Of a stretch of 64,000 nucleotides of DNA, positions 34,846 through 47,318 are shown piece by piece. The DNA lies in contig NC_071354.1 in NCBI RefSeq assembly GCF_943734655.1, forward strand, positions 77,909,838-77,973,837, read 5' to 3'. The position numbers were made by a program, and so were the translations under genes. The stretch comes from Sabethes cyaneus (Eukaryota > Arthropoda > Insecta > Diptera > Culicidae). Under the pieces are notes generated by a model. That model was not told where the DNA came from. It saw only the letters and a program-made list of their open reading frames with translations, and searched no databases. Position 1 is the stretch's first letter; each line of letters opens with the position of its first letter.

Positions 34846-37800
34846 TAGAAGTTTAAAAAATAACTCAACCCGCCAGTGTTGATGGAGTTTGAAGCACCCT
34901 GAATGAGGAAGTTGTGGAGTCTTCCTTTTTTCAACGGTACTCATCAGAATATGTCGATAAGATTATAAAACATGGAAATATTTCTATGATCGTTTCAACT
35001 GGCTTAAATATTGAAAGATTTCGTATAAAAATATGTGAGATGATAATTCACACATAAACCATACGCTGTTCAATACAGAGGAATATATTCTTTCATTCAT
35101 CTCGATTTCAGGCAACCAATTGAAAACCGCATTGGCCGTTTTTCTTCACCCGTCCTAGTTCCACCACCAAACGATTCACCCGCAGGTGTTCACCGTCAAC
35201 GACGCGTCGCGTCGCGTTGATTCTTCCCATATTCTTTCTGCTGCCCGTCCTCGGGCAGGCAGGGGCGATTGTATTCCAATCGGGTTCGAACATATTGAAC
35301 AACGACTTTACCCGGAATCACGTATATATTATTTTCCGTTCAATTTCATCCTGAAGAAGCATTTCAACAAACAATTGATCAATTACCGCCACACTTTGGC
35401 GGGGAAACATCGATCGGAAATCGGACTGGATGGCGGTGGCGGCCGGCGACCAGAGCGGCGAGGCAGGCGTGAATGAGACCAGCCACAGCCAGCCAACCAA
35501 GCGTGATTCTTCAACATAATATCGCAGAAGCCTCTTTGCTTCTCTCGTTTGTTCGAGATTTATGTTCAGATAAAGATCGTGATAATTGTCACTCGGTCTG
35601 CCCCGGTCGGAATTCTTTGCCGCCATCATCGGTTTGTTCGCTTGGCCCGGTCCGTCCCGGCAGAGGGTGAAGTCAGCACATAATCGTATCCCGACCATCG
35701 CCCGGGATGGTTGCTTTTCAATGGGTCGTGGTTGCCAAGTTCCAGTCAGCTTCAGATCCAGCCCTTCCGATTGGGAGACCGTTTCGTGTTCGATCAGGTT
35801 CGCTACAAAAGTCGAACAAATAATCGCTTTGTTCAGCGACCGCCGCCGCACCGTTGTTGGTTTGGAAACGGCGGGTAAACAGTGGAGATGAAGTTTTGAT
35901 GAATTGTGATACTTATCGATACTGGGATTTTATCTTCAAGTAAAGTTACAGAACATAGATATGCATAAAAATGATTAACTGTTAGTTGAAATCGACTTCG
36001 AGCGTGGTGCAACGCCAAATGATCAAACAGTACCGCTCGTGGTAAATCCTACATTCGGCCCTTCAACATCACGCTTGCATTACCTAAAGCTGCAACCTGC
36101 CACTTAAACATCCATCGGGCGAGTTGTATTAAGTCATCGTACCGAAAGACTACTACCTCTTCATTAAGGTCTACCAATGTGGCCTCAAGTGCTCAGAAGT
36201 GCGCCTCCGCTTTGCACCGCGCGTCGCCCGACCTGCCGTCGCCGATATAATTGATGATTAATCAAAGAAGCGCGCACGCGCATCACCTCCTTAATCCTAC
36301 TCCTCTTCAGCGTCGAAAAAGCCTGTGCATCTTCAATTAATTTCTAATTAACAACAAAAACACTAGAGACTGTCGGTTTGGCCGCCAATTCATTCCGCCC
36401 TGCAAGCATCATCAGGGCAGCGTAGGATCCTCGCGACGCCGAAGGTCTTCTGCTTGGATGCCTTAAAAGAGAAGCGTACTTTATTACGTTGACGGGTACA
36501 AGAGGAAAACGGCGAAGATTTGAACCTGTTGCATACTCTTCTCGACTATTAATGATCGGACGCTGGCGCTGGTGAGTTGCAATTTCTTCACGTCGATCAC
36601 CCGCGTTTAATTCCTGCGGTTGATTTTGGGTCATTTTTCAACCTTAAAAACTTGTACCGTCAATCAAGCCGCTGCAATTGCAACAGTTGCGGCGCAATCG
36701 TCCTCGTTCTGAGGTGCGCGTTCTCTCTCTCTCGCGCCCCTCGAAGTTGAAGTGCTTTGGAGCTCATTACTAGGCATTCGACTTCTAATTAAATCAATCC
36801 CACGCACAATTCAAGTTTCTCTCATTTCCGCAACTTGTTCAACTTTTCAGCAGTCGGTGTCTTCGGCGGAATGGCAACCGTGTGCTAGTTGAATGGAATA
36901 ATTTAATTTATTTTTATTATTTTGCGTTTGCCAACCGTTGCCTATTGTGTTGTCAATCGCTGCTGGGCGGTTGGCGGAGGCTGACCGAAAGTGGGTGGAA
37001 AATTATATGCACCATCTCATGGGTTGATTTCCACACGCTCTCTCGCGCGCGCAATCGTGTACGACGCGACGCAAGGGCGGAAGAATAGTATTTTGCTCGT
37101 TGCCTGTATGCTGCTAAGTGGATGTAGTTGAATCTCGCTGATTGTATCCGAGAGTTGCTTCTCCCTGTTAGACCTTGAGATATTATTGTACGAGAAAAAT
37201 TTGGTTCGCTTCTTTTTTGCTACGGGGACCCAAGCAGTGCACGCGTTTTGGGTCATTAAGTGTTGCTTTTACTCGACATACTCGGTTTGTTCATTCGGAA
37301 CGCATTGCAACTGAAGTTGTAATCATATTTGGCGGATGAGGATAGTGTGCGCTTTGGTACTTGTTTTATTTTTTATGTTGGTTTGGTGCATATTTTATAT
37401 CCAAACTATGTAGTTATTTAGAATCTACCAAAGCAGACATTGTTGGTAACCTATTTTCTCATCAATTGATCTTACATCAATGTCTAGATTATTAAAAACG
37501 AGTTGTCCTTTTTTTCATGATATAAAATCATATTATTTGGTTAAACTTTGCTTTTGATTGAGTTGCTTTTTCGATACCTATAGGGAATTTTGTTATAAAC
37601 TTTGAAATCAATTACATATTAATGAAATTGACATGACATAGTCAAAATTGGGACAACAAACTTTTCGCTAGTTTGCCAATTAGGGCTCTAAGCTTTAATT
37701 TGGATTTGGTACTAATGCAGTTCACCCCCTAGTGCCCAAACCCGCCAATTGGCGGGTTAGGAGTTTTTCATTTTGATGTATTACTTCATTTTTTCGTATT

Positions 37801-37880
37801 AATATTTACTCATATCTTCTCATTATAGTCTAATATATTCATTCAAATACGTAGTTTGATTTATAACGTTAATTTGGAGC
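34846..37880. other. SRF intron, GC-rich repeat-poor block
   Basis: Positions about 35100-35900 and 36000-37100 are GC-rich, with few repeats and several CTCTCTC/GAGAG stretches (for example 36720-36735 and 37030-37050). Long open frames on both strands (35318-35851 -, 35586-35891 +) overlap each other and carry no motif, so I do not call them genes. A perfect palindrome, acccgccaattggcgggt, sits at about 37740-37757. Confidence 0.4.
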
Positions 37881-38404
37881 ATTTATTGCTTGCAGAAGTT
37901 AAAAAATTCTAGAAAAAAACTAAGAAAAAACTTGGGCAGTCGAGGGTTAAACATATTCTCACGTATTTTTCGGTTCTCAATCCGTCCCGATATCGCAATA
38001 TATTTTAGACTTAATTTTTTCGGGTTCATTTTGTCGACTGTGAAATTCACTATTTTAATTTTCCCGGGTGTCAGTCTTACTATAAATCCGAAAGATTTTG
38101 TACTTTCTCCGACGTTTCGACTGTACTTTGTAATCTTTTTCAAGGATCTTATACTGTCTGTCCTTTGTCAATTGTCTTTGTTTTACATTACAGCGCGTCA
38201 ACGAAACAGAATTCGAAAAACTAGAGTAAAGGGCAACTGCAGAATTCATTATTCTCTACAATATTGTAGAAGAAAGTAAAACTTTATCTATCTTCTGTAT
38301 ATATAAAAGTGAGCGTGAGTATTTGTTTATTTGTTTATTTATTTATTTAGTTATCCTCAACTGACTGATTGTCTTATTGAGGCGAAGGAAAATGCTTGTA
38401 TGTT

Positions 38405-39240
38405 TGTTTGGATGTTCCACCATAACTCCAGAACGTCTTTACCGGTCTCCACCAAACTTGGTGCACATGTTCCTTGATATAAGAGAATCAGCACTGGAGG
38501 GTCTCTAATAGCGGGGAAGGCCATAACGCCGAAACGCCTTGACCGTTCTTCACCAAACTTGGCATACATGCTCTTTGACATCAGCGAATCAGCACCGGGG
38601 TTGACAAAAGGGAGGCTGATATGGGGGGAGACCATAACTCCAAAACACTTTGACCCTTCTTTATCGAACTAGGCATACATGTTTCTTGACATAAGAGAAT
38701 CAGAACTGAACGGGTTGAACTGAACTGAACTGAACGTGACTCCGAAATGTTTGCACGGTTCTCCCATAAGTGACGGTGGGACAATAGGGGTAGCTGATGA
38801 CCGGAAAAGGCTGACAGGAAGGGCGGAGTAACGCCCACATGACTGTAACAATTTATCCGTACAACAGAAAAAATCAGAATAAGAAGCACTAAACTGCAAT
38901 GCTCGCAGCTGTAGATTTGTCAAGTGTAATTATGCACCGAATCAAAGTGACCTGAATAAAAAGTGTTTGATCATTAGTTAGGGGGGGAGGGGTTCATAAC
39001 AGAGGGCATAACTCCGAAATGTCTGGACAATTCTTCATCAAACTTGGGACACATGTTCCATGACATAAGGGGATCAGAACTCAGGGGGTTCATAATAGGG
39101 AGGAGGCCATAAATTCGAAATGCCTGAACAATACTTTATCAAACTTGGCACACATGCTCCTTAATATTACGGAATCAGCACTGGAAAGTTGACAAAAGGG
39201 GGATTAGACCAAACTCGTGTTTTAGTCGTTGGGCTTGAAA
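38405..39240 (+). repeat. ~110-bp tandem array, left part
   Basis: At least five units, starting near 38405, 38520, 38631, 39000 and 39109. Each carries 'ccataactccgaaa', 'cttcaccaaacttgg', 'acatgttccttgacata' and 'agaatcagcactg'. A sixth diverged unit lies at 39870-39980, right of a palindromic insertion. The block is preceded by 'tatatataaaagtgagcgtg' and a TTTG/TTTA run near 38320-38350. It is probably part of a large unclassified transposon; no protein is encoded. Confidence 0.7.
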
Positions 39241-39260
39241 TGCGGTTAGGCATTAATATT

Positions 39261-39597
39261 AATATTTTTTGAAACGGTGGTTCTACAATTGATGGAGGGA
39301 CGCGGTAGGGGAAAGTAATGGATTTTTTTTTTGAGTGGAGGGGAAAAAGCGGGAAGGTGAGGGAGGGGGGTTATTGATAGCTACGCTTAACAAGTACCGA
39401 GTCGTTGTCCAATGCTGGAAGGTGCATGTGTCGAACCAAGCTAGGTAGGAGTCATAACGACTATTTGTTAAGCGTAGCTACCAATAACCCCCCTCCTCAC
39501 CTTCCCGCTCTTTCCCCACCACCCCGAAAAAAAATACTCCATCACTTTCCCCTACCGTCCCTCCATCAGTTGTAGAACCACCGTTTCAAAAAATATT
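39261..39597. mobile_element. Palindromic element, 337 bp, copy 1
   Basis: Arms of about 130 bp pair from 'aatattttttgaaacggtgg' on the left to 'ccaccgtttcaaaaaatatt' on the right, around a centre at about 39425. The arms include 'ttattgatagctacgcttaacaag' type text, which recurs in a related palindrome at 53682-54017. It interrupts the 110-bp tandem array. No clear target duplication could be fixed. Confidence 0.7.
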
Positions 39598-40327
39598 ATA
39601 AGGGGGATTACCTAACAAGGGGGAAGAGAACTAAATAAGTAAAAGGGGTTGCATTTCTCTTGCATTTAAACCGATTGCAGTTGTGCAACTGACTTTAAGA
39701 AAAGAGGGGGATTCCACCGAGGAGGAATATATGGTAAATAAACTTTTGTTTCGTTTCCATTATAGCGATTTTCATTGAACAAACCGATGCCTAATTAGCT
39801 ACGTGACAGGAGGGGGAGCTAACTGGGAAGGAATTGACATGCAAGGGGTCGAGGAACGTGAGTATGAATGGATGCTCCGCCATAGCTCCGGAACTTCTGG
39901 ACTGTTCTTCATGAAACGTCATTTGTGAAACACATGTTTTTTGAAATAAAAGAATCCACACAGGAGGGTTGACAAAAGAGGGAGATGGTCTCTTGGAAGG
40001 GGATAGAAAGGTTCAAATGGGTAAAGGGGTGCGTTTCTGTTGCATTTGGACAGATAGCAGTTGTACAAATTGTTTTATTTCTGAAAGAGGGAATAAGGTG
40101 GCCATTAAAAAGGGGAAGGTTCGAAAACATAATAAGGCTTTGTAACGAGTTATAGGAATTACCGAGATGAAAACCGATTTACAAGTGGTTAGAGGACAGC
40201 GTGAGACGAACTGACAAAGGGAGTAGACATATGTTTTTTGCAAGAATGAGAGATAAGAGTTTGCCAACGGGGTAGCAGCTCCATAGCGCCTTAAATATAA
40301 AAGATAAAACTAAACTTTCTTCAACAC
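39598..40327 (+). repeat. Continuation of the 110-bp array region
   Basis: A diverged array unit lies at 39870-39980. A longer unit with 'tgcatttctcttgcattt' and 'gcagttgtgcaac' near 39650-39690 is repeated near 40025-40070. Open frames on the minus strand (39909-40267) come from the repeats. Confidence 0.55.
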
Positions 40328-40329
40328 TA

Positions 40330-41314
40330 GAGTAGGGCGGGGCATAAGCGCGACGTTGGAAGTTGACATCCATTTTCATGAAATATAAAGAAGCACAACA
40401 GCAAGATATATTTTATATTGATGCAAAAACTCAATATCTTCACACTCAACTATAAACCATCTGGGGTAATAGGTTTATGCAAAATAAGTTATTCATTTTT
40501 CTGATCAAGTGCCGAGTCGCACTTTTACCCCACTAGCGGAGCAAAAGTTCGAGTACCACTAGGCAAAAGTTCGAAGCTTAAATCTATGAAATTGGCACAG
40601 CAGTAGCTAACAAAACCATAATATATTCAATCTGCGATAAGTTTCCAAAAGGAATATTCTCAATTTGCACCTTTTCTACTTGCCGCCAATGTACTGCAGT
40701 CTGCGCCAGATCGAAACTTTACCAAACGTTTATTTTTCGTATTACCAGCGGATGACACTGGTTTGCTTCGGTCAGCATCTGTAGAGCACACAGTATTCTG
40801 CAGATCTTCTATTTCTAGTATCTGTAATACAGTGCCTCAACCGGAATATAATTACCTATACATTTGGCTTCGTCCATGAATCGCACTTTTGCCCCGTCCG
40901 TGAATCGCACTTTTGCCCCGCTAGGCGCTTGACGGGGTTTGAGCAAAAACAAAAGATATTTTGTAAATCGTTCTCACCACATTTTTAAAAGAAATATGTG
41001 AGTGATGTAAACCGCTGCGACAATTTTTCGACAAGTAATATCCTCCTGTTGATATCGTATTTGCCGTATATCGAAATATTACATCAAAACCGCTCTAAAA
41101 TAACATTTAATTTAATTAATCTTCGACATAAAGAATATCGCCATTTGATCCATAACTCAGCAACTATGTTTTGTAAATAACAAATGTTTACGATAAATTC
41201 AAGCTGTCAAAGTAGTCACCCATTAATGCCAATGTAGTCAATTTACTCGGAATCTGCACTGATAAACTATTGAATCGCACTTTCACCCCATCGCACTTTT
41301 ACCCCTTCTTACTC
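40330..41314. mobile_element. TA-flanked non-autonomous element, 985 bp
   Basis: The ends GAGTAGGGCGGGGCATAAG and, read inward from the right, GAGTAAGAAGGGGTAAAAG pair over about 25 bp, with TA at 40328-40329 and 41315-41316. The motif 'tcgcacttttgcccc' is repeated several times subterminally (40525, 40880, 40905, 41275, 41290), as expected for transposase-binding repeats. No coding sequence. Confidence 0.7.
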
Positions 41315-41316
41315 TA

Positions 41317-42686
41317 TTGTACATAATAATTAACTCTACAATTGCAATTTACGCTACTTTTTCGAATTCTGTTTAACTGAGGCGCTCTTGTCAAATGAGC
41401 ATGTATCGAGCAAAAAACCAAAAATGAAGCCTACGTACTGGTCGCAGTGATGAGGCCACACATGAAAAAACGTATAATGTGTTAGTTTTATAGTGCTATT
41501 AATATGGTAAAACCCAAGTCAAACCGGTTTATTGCTGCTATTTTGAAGAATATTAGAAGTCAACATCGAGAACATTTTTTTATGCGAGCCCATATTGCCA
41601 TATTCCAGTATCTTTTTTAGTTCGCAAACAAACATTCATCAAAGCAAAGTGTGACTTGTAGAAAGAAAGTTATTATCAATTATTGTTTTGGCAACTGGTT
41701 TTCAAAAATTCAAAAACTTCAATGGCACTTCGATTTTCGCCACCGAAATATGCACGATTAAATTAAATGCGCAAATGCTGCACAACTACGGAGACTGCTA
41801 AAAATGTATTACTTATTCTTTTGCATACTTTATTATGGTCGATATAAACCAAATCGATCAGGATGATCTGACGGTAAAACTTTAGCTTTTCTTTCCACGA
41901 TTATATATTTTCAAGCTAACAAGTTTTATGCTTTATAGCTTTCTCGAACAAAGCGAAAAGCCTAAATTGTGGTGGTTACTGTCAAACTGCGAAAAAAATA
42001 TAAAAAACAATATAATTTATTGCCGCTTTCTGCAGAGCATAACAAGACTACTCGAGCTTATGGTCTTACTCTTCAAGACAAGCAAAGCCTCGGTCTTAAT
42101 CATCTTTCTATGACTTGACTGTTGTGCACTGTTGTGCAACTGTTGTGCACTATGGTCAAAAGGTTTAGGTGTGTACATTATTTTGTCACCAAACCAATGC
42201 AATTGGAGCTGTTAAAATTTGAACTTCCTTCCGTTGGCAATCAACGATTAGACAAGTAAACGTAACCGTATTACCTTTGAAAAAGGCCAAAACCAATGGC
42301 CGAAACGTCAGGCAGTACAAAAAAGCCGTTTTTAATAAAAAACTGACTGGAAAGCCGAAAATCCGCAATACAAATTATATAATAATTTTTGAGTCAATTG
42401 TTTCACCTAAAATTTGTCTGTATGATGAAATAGAGGTCCAAAACTTAGCTTATATGCCTTTACCTGAGCTTATTTATTTCATTTGGTACATAAAATAATC
42501 AATAGCAAAACATGCGAGACCTTTTTGGGTATTTTTTCAAGCACTTTTCCTACAAAGCATTGTAAATGTAGAAGTTCAACCGTTGTTTGCTCAAAAGTTA
42601 TATTATTATGAGACTAGACGCTGGTAGTAACTTGACTGCACTAGGATAATAAAAACGTTAAAAATTACAGGTTTTTCACAACCGGG
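41317..42686. other. AT-rich stretch with a hammerhead-like remnant
   Basis: Mostly featureless. Near 42120-42155 'ctgttgtgca' is tandemly repeated. At 42272-42312 a sequence with GGCC, a loop, and GGCCGAAACGTC resembles the tails at 22079 and 9995, but the CTGANGA box is lost (it reads TTGAAAA). Confidence 0.4.
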
Positions 42687-42795
42687 GCCATTTCATAACA
42701 AGGGACAATCCCCTACAGGACTATTACTGGACTAGTGCAATGATTCTACAGACTCTGGCAGCATCGACCAACCGAGATTCGAACAGTGGTTGTTC
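42687..42795 (-). mobile_element. tRNA-derived SINE fragment, minus strand
   Basis: On the minus strand GTTCGAATCTCGG (box B) is followed by the SINE body ('agagtctgtagaatcattgc', 'agtaatagtcctgta') that recurs at 43066, 43742, 48814 and 52272. The tRNA 5' part with box A is absent. It abuts a Tc1-like coding remnant. Confidence 0.65.
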
Positions 42796-42985
42796 TTGGC
42801 CATCGAATTTTGCTGCATATGCCAATTCAGATGTTTACTGCCACTGTAAGACCTGTATCCTTCTCGAACGAGGATATTCCGCGCGGTTTGAAAGTTGGCA
42901 TCATACTTTCTAGCCACATCCCAGTTGGAAATACCGGGATTAGATTTAATGCACCTCAATGTCTTCCTCCTCAGCTTTCGGTCCT
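42796..42985 (-). pseudogene. Tc1-like transposase N-terminal scrap
   Basis: On the minus strand the frame reads KTLRCIKSNPGISNWDVARK and later ARNILVREGYRSY, a helix-turn-helix with the layout of Tc1-type transposase N-termini (LR..K.NP..S..DVARK..). About 60 residues remain, then SINE sequence begins. No catalytic part. Confidence 0.55.
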
Positions 42986-43065
42986 AGTTCCGGTTTTCTT
43001 AATAGTTTTTTGTCATCCTTCCATAACTAAAAAGCATAGCCTTGGGCTTAAATGTCTTTCTAAGA

Positions 43066-43245
43066 CATGATCCTTCTTTATTGAGAGATTTTACAGCGGG
43101 CTATTAGAGTACAGGACTATTACGAAGCTGGTGCAACAATCCTACTGACTCTATCTAGTAGCACCGCCTAGCCGAGATTCGAACATACGACGACTAACTT
43201 GTTAGACCAGCATCGTACCCCGAAACCAACTGAGCGGTTAACCAT
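43066..43245 (-). mobile_element. tRNA-derived SINE, near full-length
   Basis: Read on the minus strand it starts GGTTAACCGCTCAGTTGGTT, with box A (GCTCAGTTGGT), then GTTCGAATCTCGGC (box B), the family body, and ends near 'ctctcaataaagaagg'. Pol III promoter boxes at tRNA spacing define it. It resembles the Feilai type of Aedes in being tRNA-related, but the family name is my inference. It is the best copy in this window. Confidence 0.85.
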
Positions 43246-43741
43246 ACCTATGTTCTTCTTATATCTGTTCTGAACATAAACACTGTTGGTTTTGGCATCC
43301 AGTTATGATTGGCTGTGATTAAATACAGTTTGGTTTAAACGACAGATCTTCTTATATACACTTTATAAACGTAGTTTAAATAATTCTCCCTTCCCTAATC
43401 TGTCGCTCAGTCACCTTCATGACTTGACCCATTCTGTTTGGATACTATAAACACTTTTGTTTCATTACTTTTTTTACCGTCCCCTCCGTGGATTGTTAGA
43501 TCTGCCGCTATAAGAAATAAAGTAAATATTTCCCTTGCTAAATACGAGCATTTAATCTGTAGATCCGTAGAAAATTCTTAAATCTGTGAGACTAGGAATA
43601 AATCCGTAGATTTAGCATCACTGCTTCCAGTACAAAACGAATAATATGATGGTCGCAAGCAGTAAAAAAGCAAAGCAAAGCCTAGCTGCTACATTCCGAT
43701 TTCGAAAGTTGTCCTTCTGTTTTTATAAGACAAATTTCGTA

Positions 43742-43821
43742 ACCAGCTGTTAGAATACAGAACAATTGCGGGGTTTATAGTTCTACGATTGACTCTTACA
43801 GCCTCTTCCGGTCAAGGTTCA
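43742..43821 (-). mobile_element. SINE body fragment, minus strand
   Basis: It shares 'ccagctgttagaatacagaacaattgc' type text, in the minus direction, with the SINE body, up to the degenerate box B 'ggtcaaggttcaa'. 5'-truncated. Confidence 0.6.
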
Positions 43822-46680
43822 AAAAGGGGGGAGTAGCATGGATTAGAAAATTCTAACATTTGATTATCCAGAATTACACCTGGAGCCATGATTTCCGTTA
43901 CTCTCTTGAGTGGCTCTTCAGATATGAAATAATTTCAGTGAATTGGGTTGTTCTAGCGTGAAAGAGGAATCACAAAGATCATAAACGACACACTCAGGTT
44001 CAGCAAGCTTCGAGCACACTAATAGTTAAAGTCATTCAGATGTCGCCGTAGTTCGATGCAATCAGCAGCCGAACGTACAACAAGGTGAAGCTTCAGATCG
44101 CTATAATATTGCAGACGTCGTTGAAAAATAATAAAAAAATAGTCCCACATTACTCCCTTGCAGAACGCAACAGGAAGATTGTGAAGCATTGTGGTGAGGA
44201 GCGGCCAATAAGGTGTTATGATTTCTTCTATTCAACTATGTTAGGTGAGACACAAAGGGGTTCATTTTTTGCCATTAGCATATAGTGTGCTACACAATGA
44301 AATGCTGTTTGAAAATCTTTATATACGGAATCTGCTTGGTTTTCCATGGGTTAGATGTGATGCTAAGCAAACTGTGCTAAATTTTCCTTAGCACACAACG
44401 CAGGGTTTGAATAGGTATATGAATAAATATCAAAAAGTGTGGCAAAAACTGATTTGGCTCAATTAATTTACCGCTTGAAGCGGTAGCAAACTGCCACTTT
44501 CCTTAAGCCGTTACGCCTGGTTCACGATTGTTGGTTGCCCGCGGAAATTTTGGTTTACTTTTTACTATTGGTATAAATCAAATGCATTTCGTCAATGCAG
44601 ACAGTAGAACTATGGTTAGTTGATTGCCATGAATTAAAATTCGTCTAGACTAGAGACAGTGACCGAAGTGACTAGCGAGTTCCTCACGAAGCCACAAAAG
44701 AGCGTGTAGATGACATGACGTGGATAACTGCGTCGGTCGTGAAAGAGATAATAATCACCAATCGATTTATGCCATGCTCCATGCTTCCAGCACCGATGCG
44801 TCTCACCCCGAACCATTCTCCATAGTATAGTTGAAAGAAAATAAGTTTAATAAAAGATCGATTAAACCCAACGCGGCGCGCGGGTTTGGGTGTGGTTCGT
44901 AACCAGAGGTCCCTGAGCGATGCGGTGACCGCAGTCAACTACTGGCTACTGCTGGCTGCAGCAGCATCGGGTGGCACATAATTAACGCTTTTTCAATTAA
45001 TTGATTGGCTATGTTGACGGAGATCGATTCGATGATGGAAGAGTTGTCGCGCTGTAACCTTCGGTGGCACACGACCGAACGACTCTTCAAGTAATTTTAG
45101 CCGAAGGGTACTCGGCATCTCATCTGAGGTATCTAGTAAACTAGGTACAACACGGAAGTTCTGGTTCTCATCTGAATGGAGGTCCTTTACCTCGAGGGCG
45201 CCTTGACAGTAGAATTATTCTAAATAAAACTGTGATGTTGGAAAATATTATTCTGAACTTTTGTTTGAATTTCTACTCCAATCATTTATTACGAAATGAA
45301 ATCACAGAAATATTTTTTTGCGGAGTGAAACAACTGACAATGGAAAGATTTCGAAGACCCAAAAATCGTGAAATTCGTCTTCTTTCCGCTCGTGGGCACT
45401 GTATGCTCTTACGTAAATAACGGAGGATTGAAGGGAGGGGCGTTACAGGCATCAACAACCGACAGTAGGACGCAGTGTGTATGGCACACGGCCACGGGGT
45501 TATTTAGCATGTCGCTTTGAAAGGAAAAAACGAATAGTTAGAAGCCCATTAGGCGAGCACAATAAAAGCTACCGACCCAACCGGGTCGGACCGATCGACC
45601 TACCGACGGATGAAGTAGGAAAACTGCAAAATCTTTTCGAAGGTTCAGAGTACGAACGCTCGCACGAGCGGCGCATGTTGTTTTTCCGTCCCGTCAACTC
45701 TATTGAGCAATGGAAAGAATTCGGAAAATTCGTTAGAATTTTACCGAAACAAGCGATTAGCGTACAGGAGACCAAGCATAACAGTGCGATTGTGTGCCGC
45801 GACCGCGAACGGTTACCACGTGACGACATTCACGCTCGGGTTATGAACTTTTGTATGCTGCTGCGGCAACAGGAAAATCCACCGCTAACACTATTACTAA
45901 CAGTCGGCTGTTAGTTGGATTAATAGTTGCAGCGATTGAACAGCGGCTCTAGTGATTGAATCGATCCGAGCGGCTTCCGCAGTCAATGGTGATGTTGGAA
46001 TGCGCCCGGAAAATTCTCGTGGTTTGCGAGTGCATGCAACAAGCGTGGGAAACTTTGTTCAAACGAATGGTAACTGAGGGCAAATTAGAAATAGAAATAG
46101 ATTTTCTGTTATGCAGAAAATTTTAGTCCTGAATAAATTTGACTATAAAAATTAAGGTCTTCAGATACAAGTATCACTTTTCCAGCTACTCATTACTAAC
46201 CGAAGCAGCCAAAAAACAAAATTTGTCTAGCTAATTTACAGCATTCATTTTTCTCTAACAGCCGACGGCAAAGTTTGTCTGTCAGGTTCAAATATTTCTG
46301 AATTATTTTGATGTGCAGACATGCCAATATACTTTTTCTGTGGGTTTTATGGGTTTCTGATGTGTCAACATCATACATTTTTTGTAATTGAAAACGAAAA
46401 ATGCGCATTTTGCGATTTTCTTGGTCACTTTAGAAGGAATGACACATATACAAGTAAAAACGAAAAAATACCTGGTGGTGGTAAATCACTAGACTTGCCG
46501 GAGCGACAATCGGCAACAAATTGCGTTTTTCTGTCGTGCAGACCAAGTAGATAACAATTCATCTTCACTGCGACAGAAACACAGGGCAGTCATACAAAAA
46601 CAATTTCGTCGTCGGGAAGTGTGTTGAATGTTAGATTTGGGAGAATGAAACAAAACTAGGTATTAAACCTAGCCTAACAG
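43822..46680. other. Intron stretch with GC-richer single-copy DNA
   Basis: Positions about 44490-45170 and 45400-46080 look single-copy and GC-richer. A 145-codon open frame at 45477-45914 (+) (GPIDLPTDEVGKLQ, then RPVNSIEQWKEFGKF) is the longest here, but another frame is open on the opposite strand and I recognise no family. It could be chance. Nothing else is seen. Confidence 0.35.
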
Positions 46681-46694
46681 AAGGGTGCGGCAAT

Positions 46695-46760
46695 AATTTA
46701 GAGGTTATAACAGTCAGCTGGAAACCGGCAGATTGTGGGTTCGTGTCCCACTTGCCTATA
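46695..46760 (+). repeat. tRNA-like fragment
   Basis: GGTTCGTGTCC at 46738-46748 matches the tRNA box B, flanked by a pairable TGTGGG/CCCAC stem (the T arm), with a D-arm-like AGTCAGCTGG upstream at a shortened distance. The anticodon arm is absent, so this is a SINE or tRNA relic, not a gene. Confidence 0.4.
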
Positions 46761-47318
46761 TATCGAAAATTTTCCAGTTCATGCCATAGATCATTCTTTG
46801 TATCAGGTACTTTCTCCCTTTCCAGAAAAAGGTCATAAACGCTCAAGTATAGGAAGTTTTCTTCCATACCCTCCATACAATGATAACGATGCCAGTCAAT
46901 AACCGTGCACCAAATGCGGTGCAAAATGTGCTACGAATGCACTCTCGTACCAAATACGAAGCATTCGTAATAACAACATTTGGGGTAGAAAATAAGCCTA
47001 AGAATGTTTTTTGAATCGCACGATTTTTTATGAGCTGCGAAAGTGATTTTACGAATCTTTTTTCTAAAAACTTACGAAATTGTATTCTTAGTAAATACAG
47101 TTGTTTTGAGAACTGGGTGGCTATCCGAATTCAAAGCGGATTATTATATAGTATTTTGAAATCTAAGATAACAGATGATTCTTCAAAATTTGGCGTTGAA
47201 AACTCTGCAATTTTCTTTTTTGGATAGCGCGTGGCTATATGAAGTATAAAACAATGTTTGATGATATTTTGAAATCCAAGATTATGGAAGGTGGCTCAAC
47301 ATTTTGCTTAAAAATGCC
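46761..47318. other. Unassigned intronic stretch
   Basis: AT-rich, no motif recognised. Confidence 0.4.

Noticed and set aside
35318..35851. 177-codon minus-strand open frame, one of the longest in the window
   Set aside because: It overlaps several open frames on the other strand, has no motif or repeat I can recognise, and lies in a GC-rich block where stop codons are rarer. Chance is the simpler explanation.
37740..37757. Perfect GC-rich palindrome as a terminator or operator
   Set aside because: An isolated 18-bp palindrome in a eukaryotic intron has no known role here; bacterial terminator logic does not apply.
45477..45914. 145-codon plus-strand frame as a host gene or retained exon
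   Set aside because: No recognised family and an overlapping minus-strand frame of 86 codons. Reported only as part of the unassigned stretch.
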